Origin: Clostridium merdae
GTDB taxonomy: Bacteria > Bacillota > Clostridia > Oscillospirales > Acutalibacteraceae
Direction of reading: 5' to 3'
NCBI RefSeq assembly: GCF_900176635.1
Contig: NZ_FXLN01000002.1
Span: 124,001 to 188,000 of the forward strand
Length of the DNA stretch: 64,000 nt
Shown here: one piece after another, positions 9,301-16,585 of the stretch
Layout of the letters: each line of letters opens with the position of its first letter
How positions within the stretch are numbered: the first letter of the stretch is position 1
Made by a program: the position numbers and the translations under genes
Notes under the pieces: model-generated
Database searches by the model: none
The model's input: only the letters and a program-made list of their open reading frames with translations
Told to the model about the DNA's origin: nothing

Positions 9301-11525
9301 CCGGTGCAGTCGGTCCGGCAGGTATTGCTGGTCCCACTGGGGCACAGGGGCCGCAAGGAAATATAGGCCCGCAAGGCGCGCAGGGTTTACAAGGCGTAGC
9401 TGGTCCTGCGGGAGCACAGGGGCCACAGGGAATCGTAGGTCCGCAGGGTGCACAAGGAATACAAGGTGAAACTGGCCCAACGGGTGTTATCGGCCCAACC
9501 GGAGCTACGGGAGCCGCTGGTATTATTGGTGCCACCGGCGCAACGGGTGCTACGGGAGCAACTGGTACGGCAGGAGTTGCAGGCCCGACTGGACCCACTG
9601 GAGCCGCAGGCTCAACTGGTGCGATTGGCCCCACGGGTGCTACGGGGGCCACTGGTACAGCGGGTATTGCAGGCCCCACCGGCCCAACGGGTGCCTCTGG
9701 TATCGTTGGCGCAACGGGTCCCACAGGTGCCACCGGCTCCACCGGCGCAATGGGTTTGATGGGCGCGACCGGCTCAACGGGTGCTATTGGTCCCGCAGGT
9801 ATCGCAGGCCCAACCGGAGCGCAGGGTCCCCAAGGTAATATTGGCCCGCAAGGTCCACAAGGCTTGCAAGGTATTGAAGGTGCACAAGGTCCTCAGGGTT
9901 TTGTAGGCCCGCAGGGTGCTCAGGGTATCAGAGGCGCAACGGGTGCCACCGGTGCGCTAGGCCCGACCGGCCCCACCGGAGCAGTGGGTGCAATTGGAGC
10001 AACAGGGCCAACGGGCGCAACGGGTGCGGTAGGCGCGGCAGGTATTCCTGGTCCCACTGGCCCAACGGGAGCGGCAGGCTCAGCCGGTGTGATTGGCCCC
10101 ACGGGTGCGACCGGTGCAACCGGTGCAGTGGGTGTTGCCGGCCCTACCGGTCCGACGGGAGCTTCTGGTACAGTTGGTGCAACAGGACCCATAGGAGCGA
10201 CCGGTGCAACCGGTGCGATGGGATTAATCGGTGCAACCGGCCCAACAGGTGCCATCGGTCCGGCGGGTATTGCAGGCCCAACCGGAGCACAGGGGCAACA
10301 AGGTAATCTTGGTCCGCAGGGTGCGCAGGGTCCGCAAGGCGTTGCAGGTGCTACGGGTGCCACCGGAGCAACCGGACCGCAAGGAATACAAGGTGCGGCA
10401 GGCGCTATCGGCCCAACGGGACCCACCGGTGCTGTGGGTATCACGGGAGCTCAGGGTTCAACCGGCCCAACAGGATTACCCGGCTCTATCGGCCCTACTG
10501 GCCCCACGGGTCCTCAAGGGCTTCAAGGGTTAACGGGCGCGACCGGTGCTACGGGAGCAACGGGGCCAAATGGCCCAGCGGGTATTCCTGGAAATTCCGG
10601 ACCAGTCGGGTTGCAAGGCTTTCAGGGAACCGTGGGTCCCGCAGGCCCACAGGGCGCCATAGGCCCAACTGGTCCTTCCGGGGCGACGGGTCCCACTGGC
10701 TCTGTTGGCGCTACCGGTTCGGTTGGTCCTGCGGGGCCGACCGGCCCACAGGGCGTGCAAGGGTTCTTTGGCCCAACTGGAGCACAGGGGCCGACTGGCC
10801 CTGCTGGCTCACAAGGCGCAACCGGAGTTCCTGGCCCTCAGGGCCCGCAAGGCTTACAGGGTGCTATGGGGCCGCAAGGCCCTCAGGGTCCTCAAGGTCC
10901 GCAGGGACCGCAAGGCCCTATTGGTGCGGCTGGTCCAACGGGCGCCACAGGCGCGGTAGGGCCGGCGGGGATAACCGGCCCTACCGGAGCAACTGGTGCT
11001 ACCGGCCCGGTGGGTGACCAGGATTTTGATATTGTAACGACTCAAATCGGAAATATAAATGTAGAAATAAGCCCAAATCAGGGTGGGGGTAATAATCAGG
11101 CGCTGGGTGCCTTGGTGTTTGATGGTGGGTTAACCCGAACGGTAACGGAGATGGCTGCCTATATCGTGCAAACCGGAGCGGGATTCGGAACGTTTCAAAT
11201 GGCGATTCTGCGGCCGACCACCACCTCTACGGCAATTGTGGTAGCAGTTACAACAAGAGCCACCTTTATCACACCGGGGTTATTTATTCTCCCTCTTACC
11301 GCGCCATATCAGCTTTTTCCGGGAAATTTATATTACCTTGCCGTATACAATCAGGTAAATGCTTCTCGAATTGGCGGGCTTACAGCAGGGCTTGGCACGG
11401 TTCAAGCGGCACCACCCATCAACTTTAGAACGCAAAATATACCTTCTGGGTTTTTTGTTGGTCAAAGCCTGGGTACCAGTGATGTTAACTTGAGAATAAC
11501 ACCATGGCTCGCCGCCTTGGAGTAA
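6384..11525 (+). CDS. Giant collagen-like surface (exosporium-type) protein
   Basis: A 1713-residue protein. Residues 1-54 are non-collagenous and end in a Cys/Pro-rich stretch (CPSCPVPCPAPCPTPCPPP). About residues 55-1543 are G-X-Y triplets, mostly GPTGAT-like, alternating with Gln-rich GPQGXQ blocks; a 169-residue hydrophobic, beta-rich C-terminal domain follows. The start is the ATG at 6384, eight bases after AGGAG; an in-frame TTG at 6378 is too close to that site. Known relatives are BclA-type proteins forming the hairy nap of exosporia. Thr in GXT triplets is a usual O-glycosylation site, and a glycosyltransferase lies two genes downstream. There is no signal peptide, as expected for mother-cell-made spore surface proteins. 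One triplet is broken near 8700. Confidence 0.9.
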   Translation: MSADSRYPFGRGDKMPFFYAKENNTNNGAGCPSCPVPCPAPCPTPCPPPYPCPTGATGPTGPTGPTGETGSGFPGPTGATGAIGPTGPAGATGLTGPTGSLGPTGPTGPVGTTGETGTSGPAGMQGLQGSIGPQGPQGVQGPIGPIGPMGAIGPTGAAGIQGVAGPTGPTGFTGATGAVGPTGPVGPTGTAGAPGTPGSAGPQGPQGTVGPQGQQGSQGFPGPTGAIGATGPTGATGMAGAVGLTGATGPTGATGVTGAIGPTGPTGSIGITGATGPTGPTGAVGMMGLTGPTGPAGMVGATGPVGPMGMQGLQGSQGPQGAQGIQGNVGATGSVGPTGPTGAVGAVGATGPTGATGAIGIAGPTGPTGATGAMGAIGPTGATGTTGAAGVAGPTGPTGESGVVGATGPTGATGATGAMGFIGATGPTGAAGPAGAVGPTGVQGPQGNIGPQGAQGLQGIAGARGPQGIAGPQGAQGIQGDTGPTGGIGSTGPTGAIGAIGATGPTGAIGATGATGIAGATGPTGAAGSTGAIGPTGATGAAGAAGIAGPTGPTGAAGVVGATGPTGATGATGLIGFTGATGPAGAVGATGAVGPTGAQGPQGNIGPQGAQGLQGVAGPVGAQGPQGIVGPQGAQGIQGETGATGAVGPTGATGAAGIIGATGPTGATGSTGAAGIAGPTGPTGAVGSTGAIGPTGATGASGETGIAGPTGPTGAAGIVGATGPAGATGATGATGLIGATGATGAMGPAGAIGPTGAQGPQGIVGPQGPQGIQGIGARGIQGIVGPQGPQGNQGEIGPTGATGATGLEGAMGATGPTGAIGPAGVAGPTGEQGPRGDVGPQGLQGIQGVAGPQGAQGIVGPQGAQGIQGDTGPTGAVGPTGPIGAVGAIGATGPTGATGLTGATGLSGPIGPTGAVGPTGAIGPTGATGATGSAGTAGPTGPTGAAGIVGATGPTGATGATGAMGFTGATGPTGAVGPAGIAGPTGAQGPQGNIGPQGAQGLQGVAGPAGAQGPQGIVGPQGAQGIQGETGPTGVIGPTGATGAAGIIGATGATGATGATGTAGVAGPTGPTGAAGSTGAIGPTGATGATGTAGIAGPTGPTGASGIVGATGPTGATGSTGAMGLMGATGSTGAIGPAGIAGPTGAQGPQGNIGPQGPQGLQGIEGAQGPQGFVGPQGAQGIRGATGATGALGPTGPTGAVGAIGATGPTGATGAVGAAGIPGPTGPTGAAGSAGVIGPTGATGATGAVGVAGPTGPTGASGTVGATGPIGATGATGAMGLIGATGPTGAIGPAGIAGPTGAQGQQGNLGPQGAQGPQGVAGATGATGATGPQGIQGAAGAIGPTGPTGAVGITGAQGSTGPTGLPGSIGPTGPTGPQGLQGLTGATGATGATGPNGPAGIPGNSGPVGLQGFQGTVGPAGPQGAIGPTGPSGATGPTGSVGATGSVGPAGPTGPQGVQGFFGPTGAQGPTGPAGSQGATGVPGPQGPQGLQGAMGPQGPQGPQGPQGPQGPIGAAGPTGATGAVGPAGITGPTGATGATGPVGDQDFDIVTTQIGNINVEISPNQGGGNNQALGALVFDGGLTRTVTEMAAYIVQTGAGFGTFQMAILRPTTTSTAIVVAVTTRATFITPGLFILPLTAPYQLFPGNLYYLAVYNQVNASRIGGLTAGLGTVQAAPPINFRTQNIPSGFFVGQSLGTSDVNLRITPWLAALE

Positions 11526-11549
11526 GGTTAAAGGAACAGAAAAAAGTAG

Positions 11550-11591
11550 AGGAAAAGAACAGGGAAAAAGAGCTAGCCCTGTTCTTTTCCT
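11550..11591 (+). terminator. Intrinsic terminator after the first collagen-like gene
   Basis: A perfect 15-bp stem, AGGAAAAGAACAGGG paired with CCCTGTTCTTTTCCT, around a 12-base loop; the T-rich part lies in the 3' arm. It separates the two collagen-like genes into independent transcripts. Confidence 0.75.
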
Positions 11592-11781
11592 ATTATAAGT
11601 AATACTTTGAACTGTTCAGAATAATTATTATTACTTAGTTAATGATGATTTTTTTCAAATTCTTCGTTTAAAAATGAAGAGGAAACTGGCTGTGATTTAA
11701 ATAACGGTGGCATTTTGAACGCGCCGATTGATTAAGGTTCGAAATTAAGCTTATCCTTTTGCAACAAGTATTAGAATGCTT

Positions 11782-11832
11782 CATACTATACTAAAGGGTG
11801 CCATCCTTTCATGAGAGACCTATTATAATAGG
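11782..11832 (+). promoter_or_regulatory. Candidate mother-cell sigma promoter and palindrome upstream of the second collagen-like gene
   Basis: CATACTATA at 11782-11790 fits the CATAnnnTA -10 pattern of SigE/SigK promoters, and an ACA lies about 15 bases upstream. CCTATTATAATAGG at 11819-11832 is a perfect 14-bp palindrome just before the ribosome-binding site. Mother-cell expression is expected for exosporium proteins, but both assignments are pattern matches only. Confidence 0.3.
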
Positions 11833-11847
11833 ATAGGAGATTTGCAT

Positions 11848-13308
11848 ATGTCTTTTGACAAAAGATCCTCATATGGTTGGGGGGATTCTTTTTCCCCAAA
11901 TATGAAGGTTTACAGCAGCGGCTCTGACAGCGGCTGCCCAGCTTGCCCGACCCCAAGTCCATGCCCGGGTCCATGCCCATGCCCCAGCCCAACGTGCCCG
12001 ACATGCCCAACATGCCCGCCTTGCCCCATTCCGTGCCCCGGCCCAACGGGTCCAACCGGCCCTACAGGCCCCACAGGCCGTACGGGTTCAGTAGGCCCAA
12101 CTGGTGCAACGGGTGCAGCCGGCCCTGCCGGTGCGCAAGGTGTTCAAGGGCCTGTAGGTCCGCAAGGACCGCAGGGTGTTGAAGGCCCACAAGGCCAGCA
12201 GGGTATACAAGGTGTTGTTGGTCCTACCGGCGCAACGGGCGCAGTAGGGTTAACAGGAGCAACGGGCCCTACAGGCCCAACTGGTCCAACCGGTGCCATT
12301 GGTGTGACCGGCTTAACAGGCGCAACGGGCCCCACAGGCCCAACTGGTCCAACCGGTGCCATTGGTGTAACCGGCTTAACAGGCGCAACGGGCCCCACAG
12401 GCCCAACTGGTCCTACTGGTGCCATTGGTGTAACCGGCGTAACAGGAGCTACGGGCCCCACAGGCCCAACTGGTCCTACTGGACCAACCGGTGCTGTTGG
12501 TGTAACCGGTGCTACAGGCCCCACAGGTCCCACTGGTATCGCTGGTCTAACCGGTGCAACGGGTCCCACAGGCCCAACTGGCATTATTGGTTTAACCGGC
12601 CCGACAGGCCCGACAGGCCCCACTGGTGTAGCAGGTGTAACTGGCCCAACCGGCCCCACCGGTCCAACCGGTATTGCTGGTCTAACCGGAGCAACCGGCC
12701 CAACAGGTCCTACCGGCCCGACTGGTGTAGCAGGTGTAACAGGCCCCACAGGTCCCACAGGTCCTACTGGCCCGACCGGAGCTACAGGTCCTACTGGTGC
12801 GGCAGCAATTGTTCCATTTGCCTCCGGCGCTCCCGCCGTACTAACTACAGTATTGGGTGGGTTGGCAGGAACAACGACAGCCGTTGGTTTTGGTAACTCG
12901 GTTGCAGGTTTGACCGTTGTAGGTGGTACAATTGATACAACGGGTACAACCAACATGGCCTTCTCTGCCCCGCGTGACGGTACCATTACCTCCATCGCAG
13001 CAGAACTGAGCCTTTCCGTAGCGGCAGCCTTAGTAGGCACTACCGTTACAGTTACAGCACAATTATACTCTGCGCCCGCGCTGAGCAACGTGTTCTCGCC
13101 GGTAGCAGGTGCACTCGTTACCCTAGCACCCGCTCTAACAGGAATTTTAGCGATTGGCACTACCAGCAGTGGTATTACAACAGGTCTTGCAATACCGGTA
13201 ACAGCTGGTACTCGCCTCATGCTGGTATTCTCTGCAGCGGTAACAGCAGGTATTGATATTGCTACAACCATTACTGGTTTTACCAGTGCCGGTCTTGCAA
13301 TTCAATAA
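11848..13308 (+). CDS. Collagen-like exosporium protein with BclB-type C-terminal domain
   Basis: A 486-residue protein with the same plan as its upstream neighbour. A short N-terminus is followed by a Cys/Pro-rich segment with repeated CPTC units (about 30-66), GPTGPTGPTG collagen triplets to about residue 320, and then a C-terminal domain (321-486). That domain begins IVPFASGAPAVLTTVLGGL and contains NMAFSAPRDGTITSIAAEL, matching the family described as the BclB C-terminal domain. The ATG at 11848 follows AGGAG by eight bases, and the 20-base context around the start is the same as in the 6384 gene, so both may be translated alike. In Bacillus, BclB is an exosporium glycoprotein affecting spore surface integrity. 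Confidence 0.92.
   Translation: MSFDKRSSYGWGDSFSPNMKVYSSGSDSGCPACPTPSPCPGPCPCPSPTCPTCPTCPPCPIPCPGPTGPTGPTGPTGRTGSVGPTGATGAAGPAGAQGVQGPVGPQGPQGVEGPQGQQGIQGVVGPTGATGAVGLTGATGPTGPTGPTGAIGVTGLTGATGPTGPTGPTGAIGVTGLTGATGPTGPTGPTGAIGVTGVTGATGPTGPTGPTGPTGAVGVTGATGPTGPTGIAGLTGATGPTGPTGIIGLTGPTGPTGPTGVAGVTGPTGPTGPTGIAGLTGATGPTGPTGPTGVAGVTGPTGPTGPTGPTGATGPTGAAAIVPFASGAPAVLTTVLGGLAGTTTAVGFGNSVAGLTVVGGTIDTTGTTNMAFSAPRDGTITSIAAELSLSVAAALVGTTVTVTAQLYSAPALSNVFSPVAGALVTLAPALTGILAIGTTSSGITTGLAIPVTAGTRLMLVFSAAVTAGIDIATTITGFTSAGLAIQ
12259..12510 (+). repeat. 63-bp tandem repeat within the collagen region
   Basis: Copies begin at 12259, 12322, 12385 and 12448, exactly 63 bp apart (21 residues, seven triplets), and are nearly identical at DNA level including silent positions. 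The unit encodes GATGPTGPTGPTGAIGVTGLT with small variants. This is the signature of recent slippage or unequal exchange, so the copy number is likely to vary between strains. Confidence 0.9.
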
Positions 13309-13328
13309 GCGCCCCAATGAATGGAAGG

Positions 13329-13358
13329 GAGGCTCGGTTTTTCCGGGCCTCTTTTTTT
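13329..13358 (+). terminator. Intrinsic terminator after the second collagen-like gene
   Basis: GAGGCTCGG pairs with CCGGGCCTC (one G-U pair) around a five-T loop and is followed by seven T residues. Confidence 0.9.
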
Positions 13359-13481
13359 ATACGCAACTGGAAAGATTTAAGCAGCAAGCTCCCGTAGGCA
13401 TAATGGACAAAGGAACTTACATACGATGTTACCGGAGCGCGTTTCATACCACAGCAAAGGGGGAGTTGCTTAACGTCTTAC

Positions 13482-14558
13482 TTGATCTGCGTGTATGCAA
13501 TATGTAAAAACGAGGAACAGTTTGTTGACCGTTGGATGGATTCTATGCAAGAGGCGGATCAAATCATCGTAACGGATACTGGGTCTACTGACGGCACCGT
13601 AAAACGCTTACGCGAAAGAGGTGCGACGGTTTATGAGGAAGAGGTAAAGCCTTGGCGGTTTGACCATGCGCGTAATCTCTCGCTTTCTCATGTGCCGGAG
13701 GAGGTAGATATTTGTGTTTGTACCGACCTAGACGAGGTGCTCTCGCCGGGTTGGCGTGCCGCTCTAGAAAAGGCTTGGCAGAAAGATACCACACGTGCTC
13801 AATACCTGTTTAACTGGAGTCACCATGAAGATGGTACTCCCGATCTTCAGCTGTTTTACACAAAAATCCATTCCCGGAAATGGTTCCAATGGAGCTTCCC
13901 CGTGCACGAGTATTTAACTTATACGGGCCATGTGCCGGAGCAAACAGTTTTTGTGCAAGACATGGTACTTGACCATTACCCAGACAATACAAAATCGAGA
14001 GGTTCATACCTGCCTTTGCTGGAAACCGCCGTAGAAGAAAACCCCACAGATTCCCGTATGATGTATTACCTTGGCCGCGAATATATGTTTAAAGCACAGT
14101 GGCAAGACTGCATTGATACAATGAAGAGGTATCTCGCCCTCTCCCATTGGGAGGAAGAACGCAGTGCAGCAATGCGCTGGAGTGCTTACTCTTATAGTAT
14201 GATGGGGAATCTGCAGGAATCTGCACGGTGGTACCTGCGTGCAATTGCAGAGGCACCAACCATGCGTGACCCTTACGTGGAGTTTGCTCAGTTCGCTTAT
14301 AAGCAAGGAAACTGGCCCTTGGTGTATTGCCTCACTCGGCACGCGTTATCCATTACACAAAAGTCGTTGGCTTTTGCCAATATGGGTTATGCCTGGAACG
14401 AAACACCGGAGGATCTATGTGCAATCGCCTGCTGGAACCTAAAGCTTTATAGCGAAGCTTTGGAGCATGCACGCCGTGCAGTAGAGCAAAGCCCGAACAA
14501 TGAACGCCTGCATAATAACCTGCAGCTTATTGAAGAAGCCGCAAAAAATGATTCTTAA
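13482..14558 (+). CDS. Family-2-type glycosyltransferase with TPR-like C-terminus
   Basis: A 358-residue protein. The N-terminal GT-A fold shows the opening CVYAICKNEEQFVDRWM, the nucleotide-binding DTGSTDGT (32-39), WRFDHARN (58-65) and a DLDE metal site (82-85), all typical of the subgroup found near glycosylated surface proteins. The C-terminal half is helical with repeated Y-x2-G/A patterns resembling TPRs. No ATG is available upstream; TTG at 13482 is the best start, although the nearest site (GGGGGAG, ending 13465) is 16 bases away, so translation may be weak. It may glycosylate the collagen-like proteins encoded just upstream, but the donor and acceptor are inferred from position. Confidence 0.85.
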   Translation: MICVYAICKNEEQFVDRWMDSMQEADQIIVTDTGSTDGTVKRLRERGATVYEEEVKPWRFDHARNLSLSHVPEEVDICVCTDLDEVLSPGWRAALEKAWQKDTTRAQYLFNWSHHEDGTPDLQLFYTKIHSRKWFQWSFPVHEYLTYTGHVPEQTVFVQDMVLDHYPDNTKSRGSYLPLLETAVEENPTDSRMMYYLGREYMFKAQWQDCIDTMKRYLALSHWEEERSAAMRWSAYSYSMMGNLQESARWYLRAIAEAPTMRDPYVEFAQFAYKQGNWPLVYCLTRHALSITQKSLAFANMGYAWNETPEDLCAIACWNLKLYSEALEHARRAVEQSPNNERLHNNLQLIEEAAKNDS

Positions 14559-14601
14559 ACCACTTTGGGATGATTCGCCTCAGTTTTTCGCATGTTCCTC
14601 C

Positions 14602-14646
14602 AAAAGTCTTTCCGCCGGGTGCTGCCTGTGCGGAAAGACTTTTCTT
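14602..14646 (+). terminator. Intrinsic terminator after the glycosyltransferase gene
   Basis: A perfect 14-bp stem, AAAAGTCTTTCCGC with GCGGAAAGACTTTT, around a 14-base loop; T-rich sequence continues past the stem. Confidence 0.9.
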
Positions 14647-14778
14647 TACGCAAAAAGCGTTCAGCTAACAATTGCAAATTATATAAAAGCTATAGTGGTG
14701 TGTTTGTAAAATAGAAGCAAGTAATATTTGCATGTTTTAAAAGGATTTTTTAGGGCATTATCTTTTCGGAACCGGGTA

Positions 14779-14807
14779 TTGACATTTTGCTTGATTTTTT
14801 ATATCAT
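14779..14807 (+). promoter_or_regulatory. Vegetative promoter of the Rrf2 gene
   Basis: TTGACA (14779-14784), a 17-base spacer and TATCAT (14802-14807) make a near-consensus SigA promoter about 40 bases before the Rrf2 start. The AT-rich stretch after it could hold an autoregulatory operator, but no clear dyad is visible. Confidence 0.75.
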
Positions 14808-14847
14808 TAAAATCATATAGTAAAAGTATGAAATGAGGGTTTGCTTC

Positions 14848-15294
14848 ATGAGGATTTCTGCAAAGGGTCGTTATGCCCTTGCCGCAATGGTCAGCATGTC
14901 TGAGTCTTATGCGAGCGGAGAATATATAACCGTTATCAGCATTTCAGAAAAGTTGGGAATCTCTAAAATTTATTTAGAGCAGGTTTTCTCTCTGTTAAAG
15001 AGAGGAGCACTGGTTAACTCCATTAAAGGCGCGCAGGGCGGCTACCAGCTTTCACGAATGCCAAGGCTAATTACCGTGTACCAGGTTTTATCTGCTGTGG
15101 AGCTTTCGCTGTTTGAACCGGCAGAAGATACTGTTGACCAAAAGGCACCGGACATTGAAAAGGCGATGCGCCTGAGTGCGTTCGAAAAACTGGACAAGGC
15201 TGTCTTGGATTCTCTTACTGCGGTTACGCTGGAAGATTTGGCAACCGAGGCCGAGCGCCACAGGGAAGAAAACTCCTTTATGTTTTATATTTAG
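14848..15294 (+). CDS. Rrf2-family transcriptional regulator, CymR-like
   Basis: A 148-residue Rrf2 protein starting MRISAKGRYALAAMVSMS, with a winged helix-turn-helix (ISISEKLGISKIYLEQVFSLLKRGALVNSIKGAQGGYQLSR, about residues 32-70 in overlapping pieces). The ATG at 14848 is preferred over an upstream GTG-type extension because Rrf2 proteins begin at this motif. It has no cysteine in the region where IscR/NsrR carry Fe-S ligands, so it is not a cluster-sensing member. In Bacillus and Staphylococcus the cluster-less member CymR represses cysteine and methionine genes, and here the next two genes are sulfur amino acid enzymes. A CymR-like role is therefore a good inference. Confidence 0.88.
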   Translation: MRISAKGRYALAAMVSMSESYASGEYITVISISEKLGISKIYLEQVFSLLKRGALVNSIKGAQGGYQLSRMPRLITVYQVLSAVELSLFEPAEDTVDQKAPDIEKAMRLSAFEKLDKAVLDSLTAVTLEDLATEAERHREENSFMFYI

Positions 15295-15406
15295 TTTTTT
15301 TGGTAGTTTCGTTTTTCCTGTCGGAGAAAAAGAATTGGATTAATAAGCAAAACACACCGCGGCTCTGCCATAAGGCAGGGCCTCTTCTGAAAGCAGGGGC
15401 ATTTTT

Positions 15407-16546
15407 ATGGAATTTAATACGATTTGTGTGCATGGCTCAACCCGGTCTTATGACAATACCGGTTCCATTTCCGTACCAATTTTTCAAACCGCTACCTTTG
15501 CTCACCCCGGTGTTGGGCAGAGCACCGGGTATGATTATTCGCGTGTTCAGAACCCCACCAGAGAGTATTTGGAAGAAACGATTGCAAAGCTGGAGCAGGG
15601 CAACGGCGCATTGGCCTTTTCCTCTGGTATGGCGGCAATTTCAGCCGTGATGGAGCTGTTTTCCCCCGGTGACCACTTTATAACGTCTGATGACTTATAC
15701 GGTGGCTCCCACCGTTTGTTCCATCATATCAACGCAAAGAACGGTCTTTCGTTTACGGCGGTGAATACCTCTTACACCGAGCAGATAAAAGCGGCAATCC
15801 GCCCTGAAACCAAGGCAATATTTGTCGAAACCCCCTCTAACCCCATGATGCAGGTGACCGACCTGAAAAAAACGGCAGAGCTTGCGCACGAACACGGTTT
15901 ACTTCTCATTGTAGACAATACCTTTTTAACGCCGTATTTGCAGCGCCCCTTAACGTTAGGAGCGGATATTGTTGTACACAGCGGCACCAAATACCTTGGT
16001 GGGCATAACGATGTTTTAGCGGGCTTTGCCATTGCTAAGGATGAGAAAATTATTGAGCGGCTACGCTTTGTATATAAAAACACAGGAGCATGTCTCTCTC
16101 CGTTTGATAGCTGGCTCTTAATTCGCGGTTTGAAAACACTGCCCTTGCGGATGGATCGCCAAGAGCAAAATGCCCTGAAAATTGCCGAGTGGCTCACAAA
16201 GCAAGATAAAATCAAGCAGGTGTACTACACCGGTTTGCCAGAGCACCCAGACTATGAGCTCTCCAAACAGCAAGCGAGCGGGTTTGGCTCGATGATTTCG
16301 TTCGAGGTAGACAGTGCAGAAACCGCAGAGCGGATGTTGAATCGTGTGAATTTAATTCACTTCGCAGAAAGCCTTGGCGGGGTAGAAACACTGATTACTT
16401 ACCCCATGCTGCAAACCCATGCAGAAATTCCCGCTGAGGAGCGGGAAGCCAAGGGCATTACGGACAAGCTCTTGCGCCTTTCCGTTGGAATTGAGGATGC
16501 GAATGACCTGATCGCCGATTTAACGTATGCCCTAAAAGTGGACTAA
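15407..16546 (+). CDS. PLP-dependent transsulfuration enzyme (cystathionine gamma-synthase/gamma-lyase family)
   Basis: A 379-residue Cys/Met-metabolism PLP enzyme of standard length. Visible motifs are YSRVQNPT (45-52), SSGMAAI (72-78), DNTF (170-173) and HSGTKYLGGH (191-200), in which K195 is the Schiff-base lysine. The family covers cystathionine gamma-synthase, gamma-lyase, beta-lyase and O-acetylhomoserine sulfhydrylase, and these are not separable by eye. It starts with ATG at 15407, after AGCAGGGG. A weak hairpin (GGCTCTGCC with GGCAGGGCC) precedes it. It lies between the Rrf2 gene and a PatB-type lyase, so it probably handles interconversion of cysteine and homocysteine. Confidence 0.92.
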   Translation: MEFNTICVHGSTRSYDNTGSISVPIFQTATFAHPGVGQSTGYDYSRVQNPTREYLEETIAKLEQGNGALAFSSGMAAISAVMELFSPGDHFITSDDLYGGSHRLFHHINAKNGLSFTAVNTSYTEQIKAAIRPETKAIFVETPSNPMMQVTDLKKTAELAHEHGLLLIVDNTFLTPYLQRPLTLGADIVVHSGTKYLGGHNDVLAGFAIAKDEKIIERLRFVYKNTGACLSPFDSWLLIRGLKTLPLRMDRQEQNALKIAEWLTKQDKIKQVYYTGLPEHPDYELSKQQASGFGSMISFEVDSAETAERMLNRVNLIHFAESLGGVETLITYPMLQTHAEIPAEEREAKGITDKLLRLSVGIEDANDLIADLTYALKVD

Positions 16547-16585
16547 CCATCGCTTTGTTACCCGTTACCAGACAGGAGGAACCAA

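Noticed and set aside
6437..13271. Many long frames on the minus strand and in shifted frames of the collagen-like genes
   Set aside because: They arise from the GGN-periodic codons (read as Pro/Val/Ala-rich sequence) and have no start signals.
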